DNA of 64,000 nt from Muricea muricata (lineage: Eukaryota; Cnidaria; Anthozoa; Malacalcyonacea; Plexauridae): contig OY979718.1 of assembly GCA_963855995.1 (NCBI GenBank), positions 45,796,059 through 45,860,058 of the forward strand, written 5' to 3'. This document shows positions 26,513 through 40,380 of this stretch, piece after piece (position 1 is the first letter of the stretch; each line of letters starts with the position of its first letter). A program made the translations under genes and the position numbers. The notes below the pieces were generated by a model that made no database searches, was not told where the DNA came from, and saw only the letters and a program-made list of their open reading frames with translations.

Positions 26513-29500
26513 GTCTGGGGTAAGAATTATTATAAATATACACGCTAGATTAAATCAAAGTTATTCGAAGCCATTCGCGAGCTTTTGTTCGCATTTCATC
26601 GAATAATATTTACTCATACTCTGTCGAGAAAGATCTTGAAGTTGCTTTTGAGTGTAATTACATTTATATGCACAAGTTTATTTCTAAATAAATCCAATTG
26701 AGTCTTTTGCAATATCACAATAACAAAAACGGGTAAGATCACAACTTGAGCATACAGTAGGTTTCTGGTGCTACGAATTTTAAAATCCCATATTTTTGTA
26801 AGTAGAACATTTGAAAGATAAATGTGTGTTGAAATCAGCCTTCTCTTATACTCGGAGAAGACCATGTAAATTCTGATCAAACATACATTTCCAAATTTAA
26901 TGACCCAGCTATATGACGTTCAATATATATCATTGAACTAAACAGATCACTATTTAAATCTAATGTCGAAGAACAATTTTATTGCTGAGGCACTACAGAC
27001 ACGATAAGTATTAAATAAATGGAAATGTTTTTCGCTGATTGCATAAATGACCACGCAAATTATATTTTGATATGATAAAACTTATACAGCACGTTAATAA
27101 CAGCAGCCTATATATAGATGCATGTGCGCATGGCAATAGTGTCTACCCGGTCGTAATTCAACCACAATCACTGCAACAGCAGAGCATGAGGTATATATAT
27201 ACAAATCGGTGATACTATACGTTGATGGTCTGATTCGAAGATACAGGGTTTTAGCACTTACGGTCTGGGGGCCGCTTCTACCCTCCCCTATATTTCGAAC
27301 CAGAGGTGGTGGAGTTTATGATACAGACGGTTGAGGCAGTCAATTCGATGTCGTTGTCGAAAGGCAACCGCATTTGGTGGGCTGTCGAGGCCAATTGTGC
27401 GAAGCCACCCGTGCGCGCCATCCGTGTGCAAACTTTTATTACAATACCCCGGTCCTTTTTACCATCGTTATACATTTCCAAGGCTAATCCTTCGAAGGTA
27501 GCAGAAATCCTGACACCTTTTGGAACCTTTTAATTTAAATTGATTACGCTGGCGTACAATCTCTTATGACGCTTTTCAATAGCCCTAATGTAAGTGGTAG
27601 AGCGTAATTCTTTTCAATTATTTATTTGGGGTTTTTTCGCCAAAAAAGATGGCTCCCACCGTTAAGAAAAACTATAGCATTTTGAGCACGGTTTTCTGTT
27701 CAATTTTTTTCGATGGTTTTTTAGAACTTTTATTTTCTCCATTTACCGAAAATTTTGCCAGTGCGGTTAACAAGGAAATAAAAATTTTTCTTTATCAGAC
27801 TGTATGATAAAAAGAAGTAATTGTCAAATTGTTACGAATTTTTTTCTAAAAAAATTTGCAAAATAGACGAAAAGATACTTTGGAAAGGGTTATTAATTCT
27901 TACACAAGACGAAAACTATTTAATGCATGGCAAGGGCAGGAATTGATCCTACCCACTTTTGTAGGGTAATTTGTATTTGACCACTGCATTACGTTGGTTA
28001 TGAGGCTTCGGCAAGTTGGTTTAAGTTGTCTATACGTTCTTCTAGCCTATGCTTAATTCTTGAAACTGACGAAATCCAGAACGATTTTTATCAAAGGTAG
28101 GTATTGCTCTCGGACTCAGTGATTGATTCTGAAGGGATGCACATTGTCTTTACCACTGGACTATGTTAGTTACCACTTTCTATGTTAGTTACCACTTTGA
28201 CTGGGTTAAGAATTATTATAGATATACACGCTAGATTAAATCAAAGTTATTCGAAGCCATTCGCGAGCTTTTGTTCGCATTTCATCGAATAATATTTAAT
28301 CATACTCTGTCGAGGAAGACCTTGAAGTTGCTTTTGAGTGTAATTACATTTTTAAATTATGTACAAATTTATTTCTAAATAAATCCAATTGAGTCTTTTG
28401 CAATATCACAAATAACAAAAATGGGTAAGGTCAAAACTTGAGCATATAGTAGGTTTCTGGTGCTACGAATTTTAAAAGCCTATATTTTTGTGAGTAATAA
28501 AACATTTGAAAAATAAATGTGTGTTGAAATCAGCCTTCTCTTATACTCGGAGAAGACCTTGTAAATTCTGATCAAACATACTTTTCCAAATATAATGACC
28601 TAGCTATAGGCGTCCAATATATATATCATTGAACAAAGCAGATCACTATTTAAATCTAATTTCGAAGAACAACATTATTGCTGGAGCACTACAGAGACGA
28701 TAAGTATTAAATAAATGGAAATGTGTTTCGCAGATTGCATAAATGACCACGCAAATTATATTTTGATGTTTATGATAAAACTTACACAGCACGTTAATAA
28801 CAGCAGCCTATATATAGATGCATGTGCGCATGGCAATAGTGCCTACCTGGTCGTAATTCAACCACAATCAGTGCAACAGCAAAGCATGACGTATATAAAT
28901 ACAAATCGGTCGTACTATAGTATCACCGATTTGTATTTATATACGTCATGCTTTGCTGTTGCACTAATTGTGGTTGAATTACGACCAGGTAGGCACTATT
29001 GCCATGCGTGATCATTTGCTTTTCTTCTTTTAAAATATCTGCCCGTACTTAGGGGAAACAGGCAGATCTCTGGAAACAAGAAAGGCTGAACACATCAGAA
29101 ACGTTAAGGAACATGATAATGGTTCAAGCATCGAAAAACGTGCAACGCGAAAATCATTGACACAGGGAATTTCCGTAGTCGCCTAACTCTAGAAAGTCTA
29201 GAATCATGGCATACAGCTGCCAAACACAGCAATGCTGATAACAACTCAAAACCGCTTCCTCGACAATGTACAATCTTAATAAAGAAAACATAGTATCACC
29301 TTATCGTATTTCACAGTGCACATGTATACACGTCATATCTAGCTTCATTTCACACTTTCACAGTTTACTGCAATTATTATAAATATACCCGTTGAAGGCT
29401 ACAGACTGGTGGCCGAAAGCTCGTAAACAAATAAATATATTTTAGTCAGAGAACGTCTCACCCTTTTCATTTATGTCTAATTGACACATCTACGATTTTT

Positions 29501-29822
29501 AGTGGTTTATATTGTTTAACCATTTCTTAAAGCTCATTCAGTTAAAAACGGGTAAAATAGGGCGAGTGTAATAGCCAACGCGGTCTGGTGGTAAGGCAAA
29601 GTGGCGGTAAATAAACAACGCAGCTGAACGATAATTCCCTTGCTCTGAATTCTTTTCATGTTTTAGAATTAATTATAGGCTAGAGAAAAGCCCGCTTAAA
29701 CAATTTAAGTGGCAAGCGCGTGATAGCAAACATATATAGTCTAGTGGCCAATGCAAAATGTCTAAAGTCAACGAGTTTTTGGTCAAACCTAATTGCCCTT
29801 GTCACAAACCCCATAGGTTTTT
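26513..29822 (+). repeat. Satellite unit 9, A/C hybrid
   Basis: The 5' part is A ('cacaagttt', 'gaactaaacag'). The 3' part is C ('acaatcagt', 'cccgtactt', 'gcggtct'). The switch lies between unit positions ~435 and ~2350. Confidence 0.9.
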
Positions 29823-32800
29823 GTCTGGGGTAAGAATTATTATAAATATACACGCTAGATTAAATCAAAGTTATTCGAAGCCATTCGCGAGCTTTTGTTC
29901 GCATTTCATCGAATAATATTTACTCATACTCTGTCGAGAAAGATCTTGAAGTTGCTTTTGAGTGTAATTACATTTATATGCACAAATTTATTTCTAAATA
30001 AATCCAATTGAGTCTTTTGCAATATCACAATAACAAAAACGGGTAAGATCACAACTTGAGCATACAGTAGGTTTCTGGTGCTACGAATTTTAAAATCCCA
30101 TATTTTTGTAAGTAGAACATTTGAAAGATAAATGTGTGTTGAAATCAGCCTTCTCTTATACTCGGAGAAGACCATGTAAATTCTGATCAAACATACATTT
30201 CCCAATTTAATGACCCAGCTATATGACGTTCAATATATATCATTGAACTAAACAGATCACTATTTAAATCTAATGTCGAAGAACAATTTTATTGCTGAGG
30301 CACTACAGACACGATAAGTATTAAATAAATGGAAATGTTTTTCGCTGATTGCATAAATGACCACGCAAATTATATTTTGATATGATAAAACTTATACAGC
30401 ACGTTAATAACAGCAGCCTATATATAGATGCATGTGCGCATGGCAATAGTGTCTACCCGGTCGTAATTCAACCACAATCACTGCAACAGCAGAGCATGAG
30501 GTATATATATACAAATCGGTGATACTATACGTTGATGGTCTGATTCGAAGATACAGGGTTTTAGCACTTACGGTCTGGGGGCCGCTTCTACCCTCCCCTA
30601 TATTTCGAACCAGAGGTGGTGGAGTTTATGATACAGACGGTTGAGGCAGTCAATTCGATGTCGTTGTCGAAAGGCAACCGCATTTGGTGGGCTGTCGAGG
30701 CCAATTGTGCGAAGCCACCCGTGCGCGCCATCCGTGTGCCAACTTTTATTACAATACCCCGGTCCTTTTTACCATCGTTATACATTTCCAAGGCTAATCC
30801 TTCGAAGGTAGCAGAAATCCTGACGCCTTTTGGAACCTTTTAATTTAAATTGATTACGCTGGCGTACAATCTCTTATGACGCTTTTCAATAGCCCTAATG
30901 TAAGTGGTAGAGCGTAATTCTTTTCAATTATTTATTTGGGGTTTTTTCGCCAAAAAAGATGGCTCCCACCGTTAAGAAAAACTATAGCATTTTGAGCACG
31001 GTTTTCTGTTCAATTTTTTTCGATGGTTTTTTAGAACTTTTATTTTCTCCATTTACCGAAAATTTTGCCAGTGCGGTTAACAAGGAAATAAAAATTGTTC
31101 TTTATCAGACTGTATGATAAAAAGAAGTAATTGTCAAATTGTTACGAATTTTTTTCTAAAAAAATTTGCAAAATAGACGAAAAGATACTTTGGAAAGGGT
31201 TATTAATTCTTACACAAGACGAAAACTATTTAATGCATGGCAAGGGCAGGAATTGATCCTACCCACTTTTGTAGGGTAATTTGTATTTGACCACTGCATT
31301 ACGTTGGTTATGAGGCTTCGGCAAGTTGGTTTAAGTTGTCTATACGTTCTTCTAGCCTATGCTTAATTCTTGAAACTGACGAAATCCAGAACGATTTTTA
31401 TCAAAGGTAGGTATTGCTCTTGGACTCAGTGATTGATTCTGAAGGGATGCACATTGTCTTTACCACTGGACTATGTTAGTTACCACTTTCTATGTTAGTT
31501 ACCACTTTGACTGGGTTAAGAATTATTATAGATATACACGCTAGATTAAATCAAAGTTATTCGAAGCCATTCGCGAGCTTTTGTTCGCATTTCATCGAAT
31601 AATATTTAATCATACTCTGTCGAGGAAGACCTTGAAGTTGCTTTTGAGTGTAATTACATTTTTAAATTATGTACAAATTTATTTCTAAATAAATCCAATT
31701 GAGTCTTTTGCAATATCACAAATAACAAAAATGGGTAAGGTCAAAACTTGAGCATATAGTAGGTTTCTGGTGCTACGAATTTTAAAAGCCTATATTTTTG
31801 TGAGTAATAAAACATTTGAAAAATAAATGTGTGTTGAAATCAGCCTTCTCTTATACTCGGAGAAGACCTTGTAAATTCTGATCAAACATACTTTTCCAAA
31901 TATAATGACCTAGCTATAGGCGTCCAATATATATATCATTGAACAAAGCAGATCACTATTTAAATCTAATTTCGAAGAACAACATTATTGCTGGAGCACT
32001 ACAGAGACGATAAGTATTAAATAAATGGAAATGTGTTTCGCAGATTGCATAAATGACCACGCAAATTATATTTTGATGTTTATGATAAAACTTACACAGC
32101 ACGTTAATAACAGCAGCCTATATATAGATGCATGTGCGCATGGCAATAGTGCCTACCTGGTCGTAATTCAACCACAACCAGTGCAACAGCAAAGCATGAC
32201 GTATATAAATACAAATCGGTCGTACTATAGTATCACCGATTTGTATTTATATACGTCATGCTTTGCTGTTGCACTAATTGTGGTTGAATTACGACCAGGT
32301 AGGCACTATTGCCATGCGTGATCATTTGCTTTTCTTCTTTTAAAATATCTGCCCGTACTTAGGGGAAACAGGCAGATCTCTGGAAACAAGAAAGGCTGAA
32401 CACATCAGAAACGTTAAGGAACATGATAATGGTTCAAGCATCGAAAAACGTGCAACGCGAAAATCATTGACACAGGGAATTTCCGTAGTCGCCTAACTCT
32501 AGAAAGTCTAGAATCATGGCATACAGCTGCCAAACACAGCAATGCTGATAACAACTCAAAACCGCTTCCTCGACAATGTACAATCTTAATAAAGAAAACA
32601 TAGTATCACCTTATCGTATTTCACAGTGCACATGTATACACGTCATATCTAGCTTCATTTCACACTTTCACAGTTTACTGCAATTATTATAAATATACCC
32701 GTTGAAGGCTACAGACTGGTGGCCGAAAGCTCGTAAACAAATAAATATATTTTAGTCAGAGAACGTCTCACCCTTTTCATTTATGTCTAATTGACACATC

Positions 32801-33132
32801 TACGATTTTTAGTGGTTTATATTGTTTAACCATTTCTTAAAGCTCATTCAGTTAAAAACGGGTAAAATAGGGCGAGTGTAATAGCCAACGCGGTTTGGTG
32901 GTAAGGCAAAGTGGCGGTAAATAAACAACGCAGCTGAACGATAATTCCCTTGCTCTGAATTCTTTTCATGTTTTAGAATTAATTATAGGCTAGAGAAAAG
33001 CCCGCTTAAACAATTTAAGTGGCAAGCGCGTGATAGCAAACATATATAGTCTAGTGGCCAATGCAAAATGTCTCAAGTCAACGAGTTTTTGGTCAAACCT
33101 AATTGCCCTTGTCACAAACCCCATAGGTTTTT
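29823..33132 (+). repeat. Satellite unit 10, subtype D
   Basis: All D markers are present, plus a private change 'gtgtgccaac' (~30735). Confidence 0.93.
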
Positions 33133-36100
33133 GTCTGGGGTAAGAATTATTATAAATATACACGCTAGATTAAATCAAAGTTATTCGAAGCCATTCGCGA
33201 GCTTTTGTTCGCATTTCATCGAATAATATTTACTCATACTCTGTCGAGAAAGATCTTGAAGTTGCTTTTGAGTGTAATTACATTTATATGCACAAGTTTA
33301 TTTCTAAATAAATCCAATTGAGTCTTTTGCAATATCACAATAACAAAAACGGGTAAGATCACAACTTGAGCATACAGTAGGTTTCTGGTGCTACGAATTT
33401 TAAAATCCCATATTTTTGTAAGTAGAACATTTGAAAGATAAATGTGTGTTGAAATCAGCCTTCTCTTATACTCGGAGAAGACCATGTAAATTCTGATCAA
33501 ACATACATTTCCAAATTTAATGACCCAGCTATATGACGTTCAATATATATCATTGAACTAAACAGATCACTATTTAAATCTAATGTCGAAGAACAATTTT
33601 ATTGCTGAGGCACTACAGACACGATAAGTATTAAATAAATGGAAATGTTTTTCGCTGATTGCATAAATGACCACGCAAATTATATTTTGATATGATAAAA
33701 CTTATACAGCACGTTAATAACAGCAGCCTATATATAGATGCATGTGCGCATGGCAATAGTGTCTACCCGGTCGTAATTCAACCACAATCACTGCAACAGC
33801 AGAGCATGAGGTATATATATACAAATCGGTGATACTATACGTTGATGGTCTGATTCGAAGATACAGGGTTTTAGCACTTACGGTCTGGGGGCCGCTTCTA
33901 CCCTCCCCTATATTTCGAACCAGAGGTGGTGGAGTTTATGATACAGACGGTTGAGGCAGTCAATTCGATGTCGTTGTCGAAAGGCAACCGCATTTGGTGG
34001 GCTGTCGAGGCCAATTGTGCGAAGCCACCCGTGCGCGCCATCCGTGTGCAAACTTTTATTACAATACCCCGGTCCTTTTTACCATCGTTATACATTTCCA
34101 AGGCTAATCCTTCGAAGGTAGCAGAAATCCTGACACCTTTTGGAACCTTTTAATTTAAATTGATTACGCTGGCGTACAATCTCTTATGACGCTTTTCAAT
34201 AGCCCTAATGTAAGTGGTAGAGCGTAATTCTTTTCAATTATTTATTTGGGGTTTTTTCGCCAAAAAAGATGGCTCCCACCGTTAAGAAAAACTATAGCAT
34301 TTTGAGCACGGTTTTCTGTTCAATTTTTTTCGATGGTTTTTTAGAACTTTTATTTTCTCCATTTACCGAAAATTTTGCCAGTGCGGTTAACAAGGAAATA
34401 AAAATTTTTCTTTATCAGACTGTATGATAAAAAGAAGTAATTGTCAAATTGTTACGAATTTTTTTCTAAAAAAATTTGCAAAATAGACGAAAAGATACTT
34501 TGGAAAGGGTTATTAATTCTTACACAAGACGAAAACTATTTAATGCATGGCAAGGGCAGGAATTGATCCTACCCACTTTTGTAGGGTAATTTGTATTTGA
34601 CCACTGCATTACGTTGGTTATGAGGCTTCGGCAAGTTGGTTTAAGTTGTCTATACGTTCTTCTAGCCTATGCTTAATTCTTGAAACTGACGAAATCCAGA
34701 ACGATTTTTATCAAAGGTAGGTATTGCTCTCGGACTCAGTGATTGATTCTGAAGGGATGCACATTGTCTTTACCACTGGACTATGTTAGTTACCACTTTC
34801 TATGTTAGTTACCACTTTGACTGGGTTAAGAATTATTATAGATATACACGCTAGATTAAATCAAAGTTATTCGAAGCCATTCGCGAGCTTTTGTTCGCAT
34901 TTCATCGAATAATATTTAATCATACTCTGTCGAGGAAGACCTTGAAGTTGCTTTTGAGTGTAATTACATTTTTAAATTATGTACAAATTTATTTCTAAAT
35001 AAATCCAATTGAGTCTTTTGCAATATCACAAATAACAAAAATGGGTAAGGTCAAAACTTGAGCATATAGTAGGTTTCTGGTGCTACGAATTTTAAAAGCC
35101 TATATTTTTGTGAGTAATAAAACATTTGAAAAATAAATGTGTGTTGAAATCAGCCTTCTCTTATACTCGGAGAAGACCTTGTAAATTCTGATCAAACATA
35201 CTTTTCCAAATATAATGACCTAGCTATAGGCGTCCAATATATATATCATTGAACAAAGCAGATCACTATTTAAATCTAATTTCGAAGAACAACATTATTG
35301 CTGGAGCACTACAGAGACGATAAGTATTAAATAAATGGAAATGTGTTTCGCAGATTGCATAAATGACCACGCAAATTATATTTTGATGTTTATGATAAAA
35401 CTTACACAGCACGTTAATAACAGCAGCCTATATATAGATGCATGTGCGCATGGCAATAGTGCCTACCTGGTCGTAATTCAACCACAATCAGTGCAACAGC
35501 AAAGCATGACGTATATAAATACAAATCGGTCGTACTATAGTATCACCGATTTGTATTTATATACGTCATGCTTTGCTGTTGCACTAATTGTGGTTGAATT
35601 ACGACCAGGTAGGCACTATTGCCATGCGTGATCATTTGCTTTTCTTCTTTTAAAATATCTGCCCGTACTTAGGGGAAACAGGCAGATCTCTGGAAACAAG
35701 AAAGGCTGAACACATCAGAAACGTTAAGGAACATGATAATGGTTCAAGCATCGAAAAACGTGCAACGCGAAAATCATTGACACAGGGAATTTCCGTAGTC
35801 GCCTAACTCTAGAAAGTCTAGAATCATGGCATACAGCTGCCAAACACAGCAATGCTGATAACAACTCAAAACCGCTTCCTCGACAATGTACAATCTTAAT
35901 AAAGAAAACATAGTATCACCTTATCGTATTTCACAGTGCACATGTATACACGTCATATCTAGCTTCATTTCACACTTTCACAGTTTACTGCAATTATTAT
36001 AAATATACCCGTTGAAGGCTACAGACTGGTGGCCGAAAGCTCGTAAACAAATAAATATATTTTAGTCAGAGAACGTCTCACCCTTTTCATTTATGTCTAA

Positions 36101-36442
36101 TTGACACATCTACGATTTTTAGTGGTTTATATTGTTTAACCATTTCTTAAAGCTCATTCAGTTAAAAACGGGTAAAATAGGGCGAGTGTAATAGCCAACG
36201 CGGTTTGGTGGTAAGGCAAAGTGGCGGTAAATAAACAACGCAGCTGAACGATAATTCCCTTGCTCTGAATTCTTTTCATGTTTTAGAATTAATTATAGGC
36301 TAGAGAAAAGCCCGCTTAAACAATTTAAGTGGCAAGCGCGTGATAGCAAACATATATAGTCTAGTGGCCAATGCAAAATGTCTCAAGTCAACGAGTTTTT
36401 GGTCAAACCTAATTGCCCTTGTCACAAACCCCATAGGTTTTT
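33133..36442 (+). repeat. Satellite unit 11, A/C/D mosaic
   Basis: A markers in the 5' part, C markers at the palindrome ('acaatcagt', 'cccgtactt'), and D markers at the 3' end ('gcggttt' ~36200, 'gtctcaa' ~36381). Confidence 0.88.
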
Positions 36443-39400
36443 GTCTGGGGTAAGAATTATTATAAATGTACACGCTAGATTAAATCAAAGTTATTCGAAG
36501 CCATTCGCGAGCTTTTGTTCGCATTTCATCGAATAATATTTACTCATACTCTGTCGAGAAAGATCTTGAAGTTGCTTTTGAGTGTAATTACATTTATATG
36601 CACAAATTTATTTCTAAATAAATCCAATTGAGTCTTTTGCAATATCACAATAACAAAAACGGGTAAGATCACAACTTGAGCATACAGTAGGTTTCTGGTG
36701 CTACGAATTTTAAAATCCCATATTTTTGTAAGTAGAACATTTGAAAGATAAATGTGTGTTGAAATCAGCCTTCTCTTATACTCGGAGAAGACCATGTAAA
36801 TTCTGATCAAACATACATTTCCCAATTTAATGACCCAGCTATATGACGTTCAATATATATCATTGAACTAAACAGATCACTATTTAAATCTAATGTCGAA
36901 GAACAATTTTATTGCTGAGGCACTACAGACACGATAAGTATTAAATAAATGGAAATGTTTTTCGCTGATTGCATAAATGACCACGCAAATTATATTTTGA
37001 TATGATAAAACTTATACAGCACGTTAATAACAGCAGCCTATATATAGATGCATGTGCGCATGGCAATAGTGTCTACCCGGTCGTAATTCAACCACAATCA
37101 CTGCAACAGCAGAGCATGAGGTATATATATACAAATCGGTGATACTATACGTTGATGGTCTGATTCGAAGATACAGGGTTTTAGCACTTACGGTCTGGGG
37201 GCCGCTTCTACCCTCCCCTACATTTCGAACCAGAGGTGGTGGAGTTTATGATACAGACGGTTGAGGCAGTCAATTCGATGTCGTTGTCGAAAGGCAACCG
37301 CATTTGGTGGGCTGTCGAGGCCAATTGTGCGAAGCCACCCGTGCGCGCCATCCGTGTGCAAACTTTTATTACAATACCCCGGTCCTTTTTACCATCGTTA
37401 TACATTTCCAAGGCTAATCCTTCGAAGGTAGCAGAAATCCTGACACCTTTTGGAACCTTTTAATTTAAATTGATTACGCTGGCGTACAATCTCTTATGAC
37501 GCTTTTCAATAGCCCTAATGTAAGTGGTAGAGCGTAATTCTTTTCAATTATTTATTTGGGGTTTTTTCGCCAAAAAAGATGGCTCCCACCGTTAAGAAAA
37601 ACTATAGCATTTTGAGCACGGTTTTCTGTTCAATTTTTTTCGATGGTTTTTTAGAACTTTTATTTTCTCCATTTACCGAAAATTTTGCCAGTGCGGTTAA
37701 CAAGGAAATAAAAATTTTTCTTTATCAGACTGTATGATAAAAAGAAGTAATTGTCAAATTGTTACGAATTTTTTTCTAAAAAAGTTTGCAGAATAGACGA
37801 AAAGATACTTTGGAAAGGGTTATTAATTCTTACACAAGACGAAAACTATTTAATGCATGGCAAGGGCAGGAATTGATCCTACCCACTTTTGTAGGGCAAT
37901 TTGTATTTGACCACTGCATTACGTTGGTTATGAGGCTTCGGCAAGTTGGTTTAAGTTGTCTATACGTTCTTCTAGCCTATGCTTAATTCTTGAAACTGAC
38001 GAAATCCAGAACGATTTTTATCAAAGGTAGGTATTGCTCCCGCACTCAGTGATTGATTCTGAAGGGATGCACATTGTCTTTACCACTGGACTATGTTAGT
38101 TACCACTTTCTATGTTAGTTACCACTTTGACTGGGTTAAGAATTATTATAGATATACACGCTAGATTAAATCAAAGTTATTCGAAGCCATTCGCGAGCTT
38201 TTGTTCGCATTTCATCGAATAATATTTAATCATACTCTGTCGAGGAAGACCTTGAAGTTGCTTTTGAGTGTAATTACATTTTTAAATTATGTACAAATTT
38301 ATTTCTAAATAAATCCAGTTGAGTCTTTTGCAATATCACAAATAACAAAAATGGGTAAGGTCAAAACTTGAGCATATAGTAGGTTTCTGGTGCTACGAAT
38401 TTTAAAAGCCTATATTTTTGTGAGTAATAAAACATTTGAAAAATAAATGTGTGTTGAAATCAGCCTTCTCTTATACTCGGAGAAGACCTTGTAAATTCTG
38501 ATCAAACATACATTTCCAAATTTAAATGACCTAGCTATAGGCGTCCAATATATATATCATTGAAAAAACAGATCACTATTTAAATCTAATGTCGAAGAAC
38601 AGCATTATTGCTGAGGCACTACAGAGACGATAAGTATTAAATAAATGGAAATGTTGTTCGCAGATTGCATAAATGACACGCAAAATATATTTTGATGTTT
38701 ATGATAAAACTTATACAGCACGTTAGTAACAGCAGCCTATATACAGATCCATGTGCCTACCTGGTCGTAATTCAACCACAATTAGAGCAACAGCAGAGCA
38801 TGACGTATATATATACAAATCGGTGGTACTATTGTATTACTAATTGTGGTAATCGGTGGTACTAATTGTGATGCATGACGACCAGGTAGGCACTATTGCC
38901 ATGCGTGATCATTTGCTTTTCTTGGGGAAACAGGCAGATCTCTGAAAACAAGAAAGGCTGAACACATCAGAAACGTTAAGAAACATAATAATGGCTCAAA
39001 CATCGAAAAACATGCATGAGTCAATGATCATATAATTGATTTTGACAACGCGAAAATCATTGACACAGGGAATTTCCATACTGGCCTAACACTAGAATCA
39101 TGGCATACAGCCAAAGACAGGAATGCTGATAACAACACCGATTCCTGGACAATGTACAATCTTAATAAAGAGAACATAGTATCACCTTATCGTATTTCAC
39201 AATGCACATGTATGCACGTCATATCTAGCTTCATTTGACACGTTCGCAGTTTATAAATCATTAGAAATATACCCGTTGAAGGCTACAGACTGATGGCCGA
39301 AAGCTTGTAAACAAATAAATATATTGTATCAGAGAACGTCTCACCTTTTTCATTTATGTCTAATCCTGGCTACACATCTACGATTTTTAGTGGTTTATAT

Positions 39401-39598
39401 TGTTTAACCATTCTTTTAAGCTCATTAGGTTTAAAACGGGTAAATAATTTAAACCACATAGGGCGAGTGTAATAGCCAACGTGGTCTGGTGGTCAGGCAA
39501 AGTGGTGCAAATAATCAACGCAGCTGAACGATATTCCCCTGTTCTGAATTATTATCATGTTTTAGAATTAATTATAGGCTAGAGTAAACCCCGCTTAA
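36443..39598 (+). repeat. Satellite unit 12, diverged edge unit
   Basis: It begins D-like ('cccaattt') but lacks later D markers. From ~38510 it has many substitutions and indels, including extra sequence near 39011-39045 that internal units lack, and a rearranged palindrome (~38740-38910). Homology stops at 39598, about unit position 3156. This is the decay expected at a satellite edge. Confidence 0.92.
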
Positions 39599-39895
39599 GG
39601 AGTGTATAATGATGAAAATTTTTCATGATCAGAACATATTGGTTATGTCTGTAAAAAGATTTCTAAATCAGTGAAAACAATTTACTGATCTCGTTTATTA
39701 TTGTTTATTACCAAAAGATATCGTTAGTCAAGAAACTTCTCGCTGTTTCAGGAACAGAATGATTAAATTTCTATAAGAAAAGTCATCTTAAATTATTAGG
39801 CCAACTCATATACAAAACATTTTTCGTGCTGCCTGATAATTGAAATAAAGAAATCGTATAAATTTATTATAAGTAAATAGATAATCCCCGCTTAA
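39599..39895. other. 297-bp segment bounded by a 10-bp direct repeat
   Basis: 'ccccgcttaa' ends the satellite homology (39589-39598) and recurs at 39886-39895. The segment between is AT-rich with no ORF and no terminal inverted repeats; 'gatgaaaatttttcatgatc' near its start is palindromic. It may be an insertion with target duplication or chance. Confidence 0.35.
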
Positions 39896-40009
39896 CCCGA
39901 GGTGGCCTCCCCTGTACAAGCATGGCGGTCTGGAGGTCTCTTCGCCATATTGCACAATTACTATCATAAATCTTTATTGGTTTAATTATCTTCACGATCA
40001 TCCGATATA
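39896..40009. other. Short spacer with no recognisable feature
   Basis: GC-richer sequence including 'ggcggtctggaggtc', which faintly resembles the 'gcggtctggtgg' of the satellite unit. Nothing else was seen. Confidence 0.5.
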
Positions 40010-40380
40010 TTAGATAGATAGATCGTTTTATTAGAAATACGTTGCAGCCACAAAAAGCTGAATTGCGTAACTTTACATGAAAATAAATAATACAATAGTA
40101 AGAATGTTAGGTAGAATATATACAATAAAATTCTCTAAGAATTATTTAGAAATTGTTACTGTCGTTATATGCCCTACAACCAGATACTATAAAGGAGTTA
40201 AAGAAGCGATCAGTTTTTGCTCGTGGTACATTCAGTGGTCTTTGTTTCCTTAAAATGGGTCTGGGAGTTTCATTAACTTTTGGGATAAGATGATTCAATT
40301 TATTATTATGGTTCTCTAAAATTTCTTTGAAGAGTTTCGCGGTGAGGTAACAATGTCGCTCATTGACGGAATTGATATAT
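40010..40380 (-). mobile_element. 5'-truncated non-LTR retrotransposon (LINE) 3' end
   Basis: Read on the - strand, ~40380 to 40146 is an open frame ending in TAA (40146-40148). It includes 'KLNHLIPK', 'LRKQRPLNVPRAKTDRF' and 'NSFIVSGCRAYND'. This is the usual C-terminus of jockey/L2/CR1-type reverse transcriptase ORFs, where a 'NLR...P..KT.RF.NSF' block closes the protein. About 130 bp of 3' UTR follow, then a short tetranucleotide tail (tagatagataga on the + strand, ~40011-40023). No reverse transcriptase core remains, so it is a dead 5'-truncated copy. The family assignment is by eye. Confidence 0.6.

Larger units (their letters stand above)
1..39598. repeat. Tandem satellite array, ~3.31 kb units with higher-order structure
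   Basis: Twelve head-to-tail units begin with the same 'gtctggggtaag' phase at 1, 3311, 6637, 9947, 13257, 16567, 19893, 23203, 26513, 29823, 33133 and 36443. Ten of the eleven-plus complete spacings fall into two sizes: 3310 bp for most units and 3326 bp for units 2 and 6. Internal units differ by only a few bases, whereas unit 12 is strongly diverged over its last ~1.1 kb. Homology stops at 'ccccgcttaa' (39589-39598). The left end lies outside the window. No long ORF, rRNA or recognisable structural RNA gene is present. I see no function; a satellite (possibly pericentromeric or heterochromatic) is the simplest reading. Confidence 0.97.

Noticed and set aside
37786-37986. 66-residue ORF unique to unit 12
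   Set aside because: It is opened by single changes ('tagggc' for 'tagggt' and others) in a decaying edge unit; the region is non-coding in all other units.
1-39598. CRISPR array or ribosomal DNA repeat
   Set aside because: Units are 3.3 kb with no spacer structure and no rRNA-like sequence.
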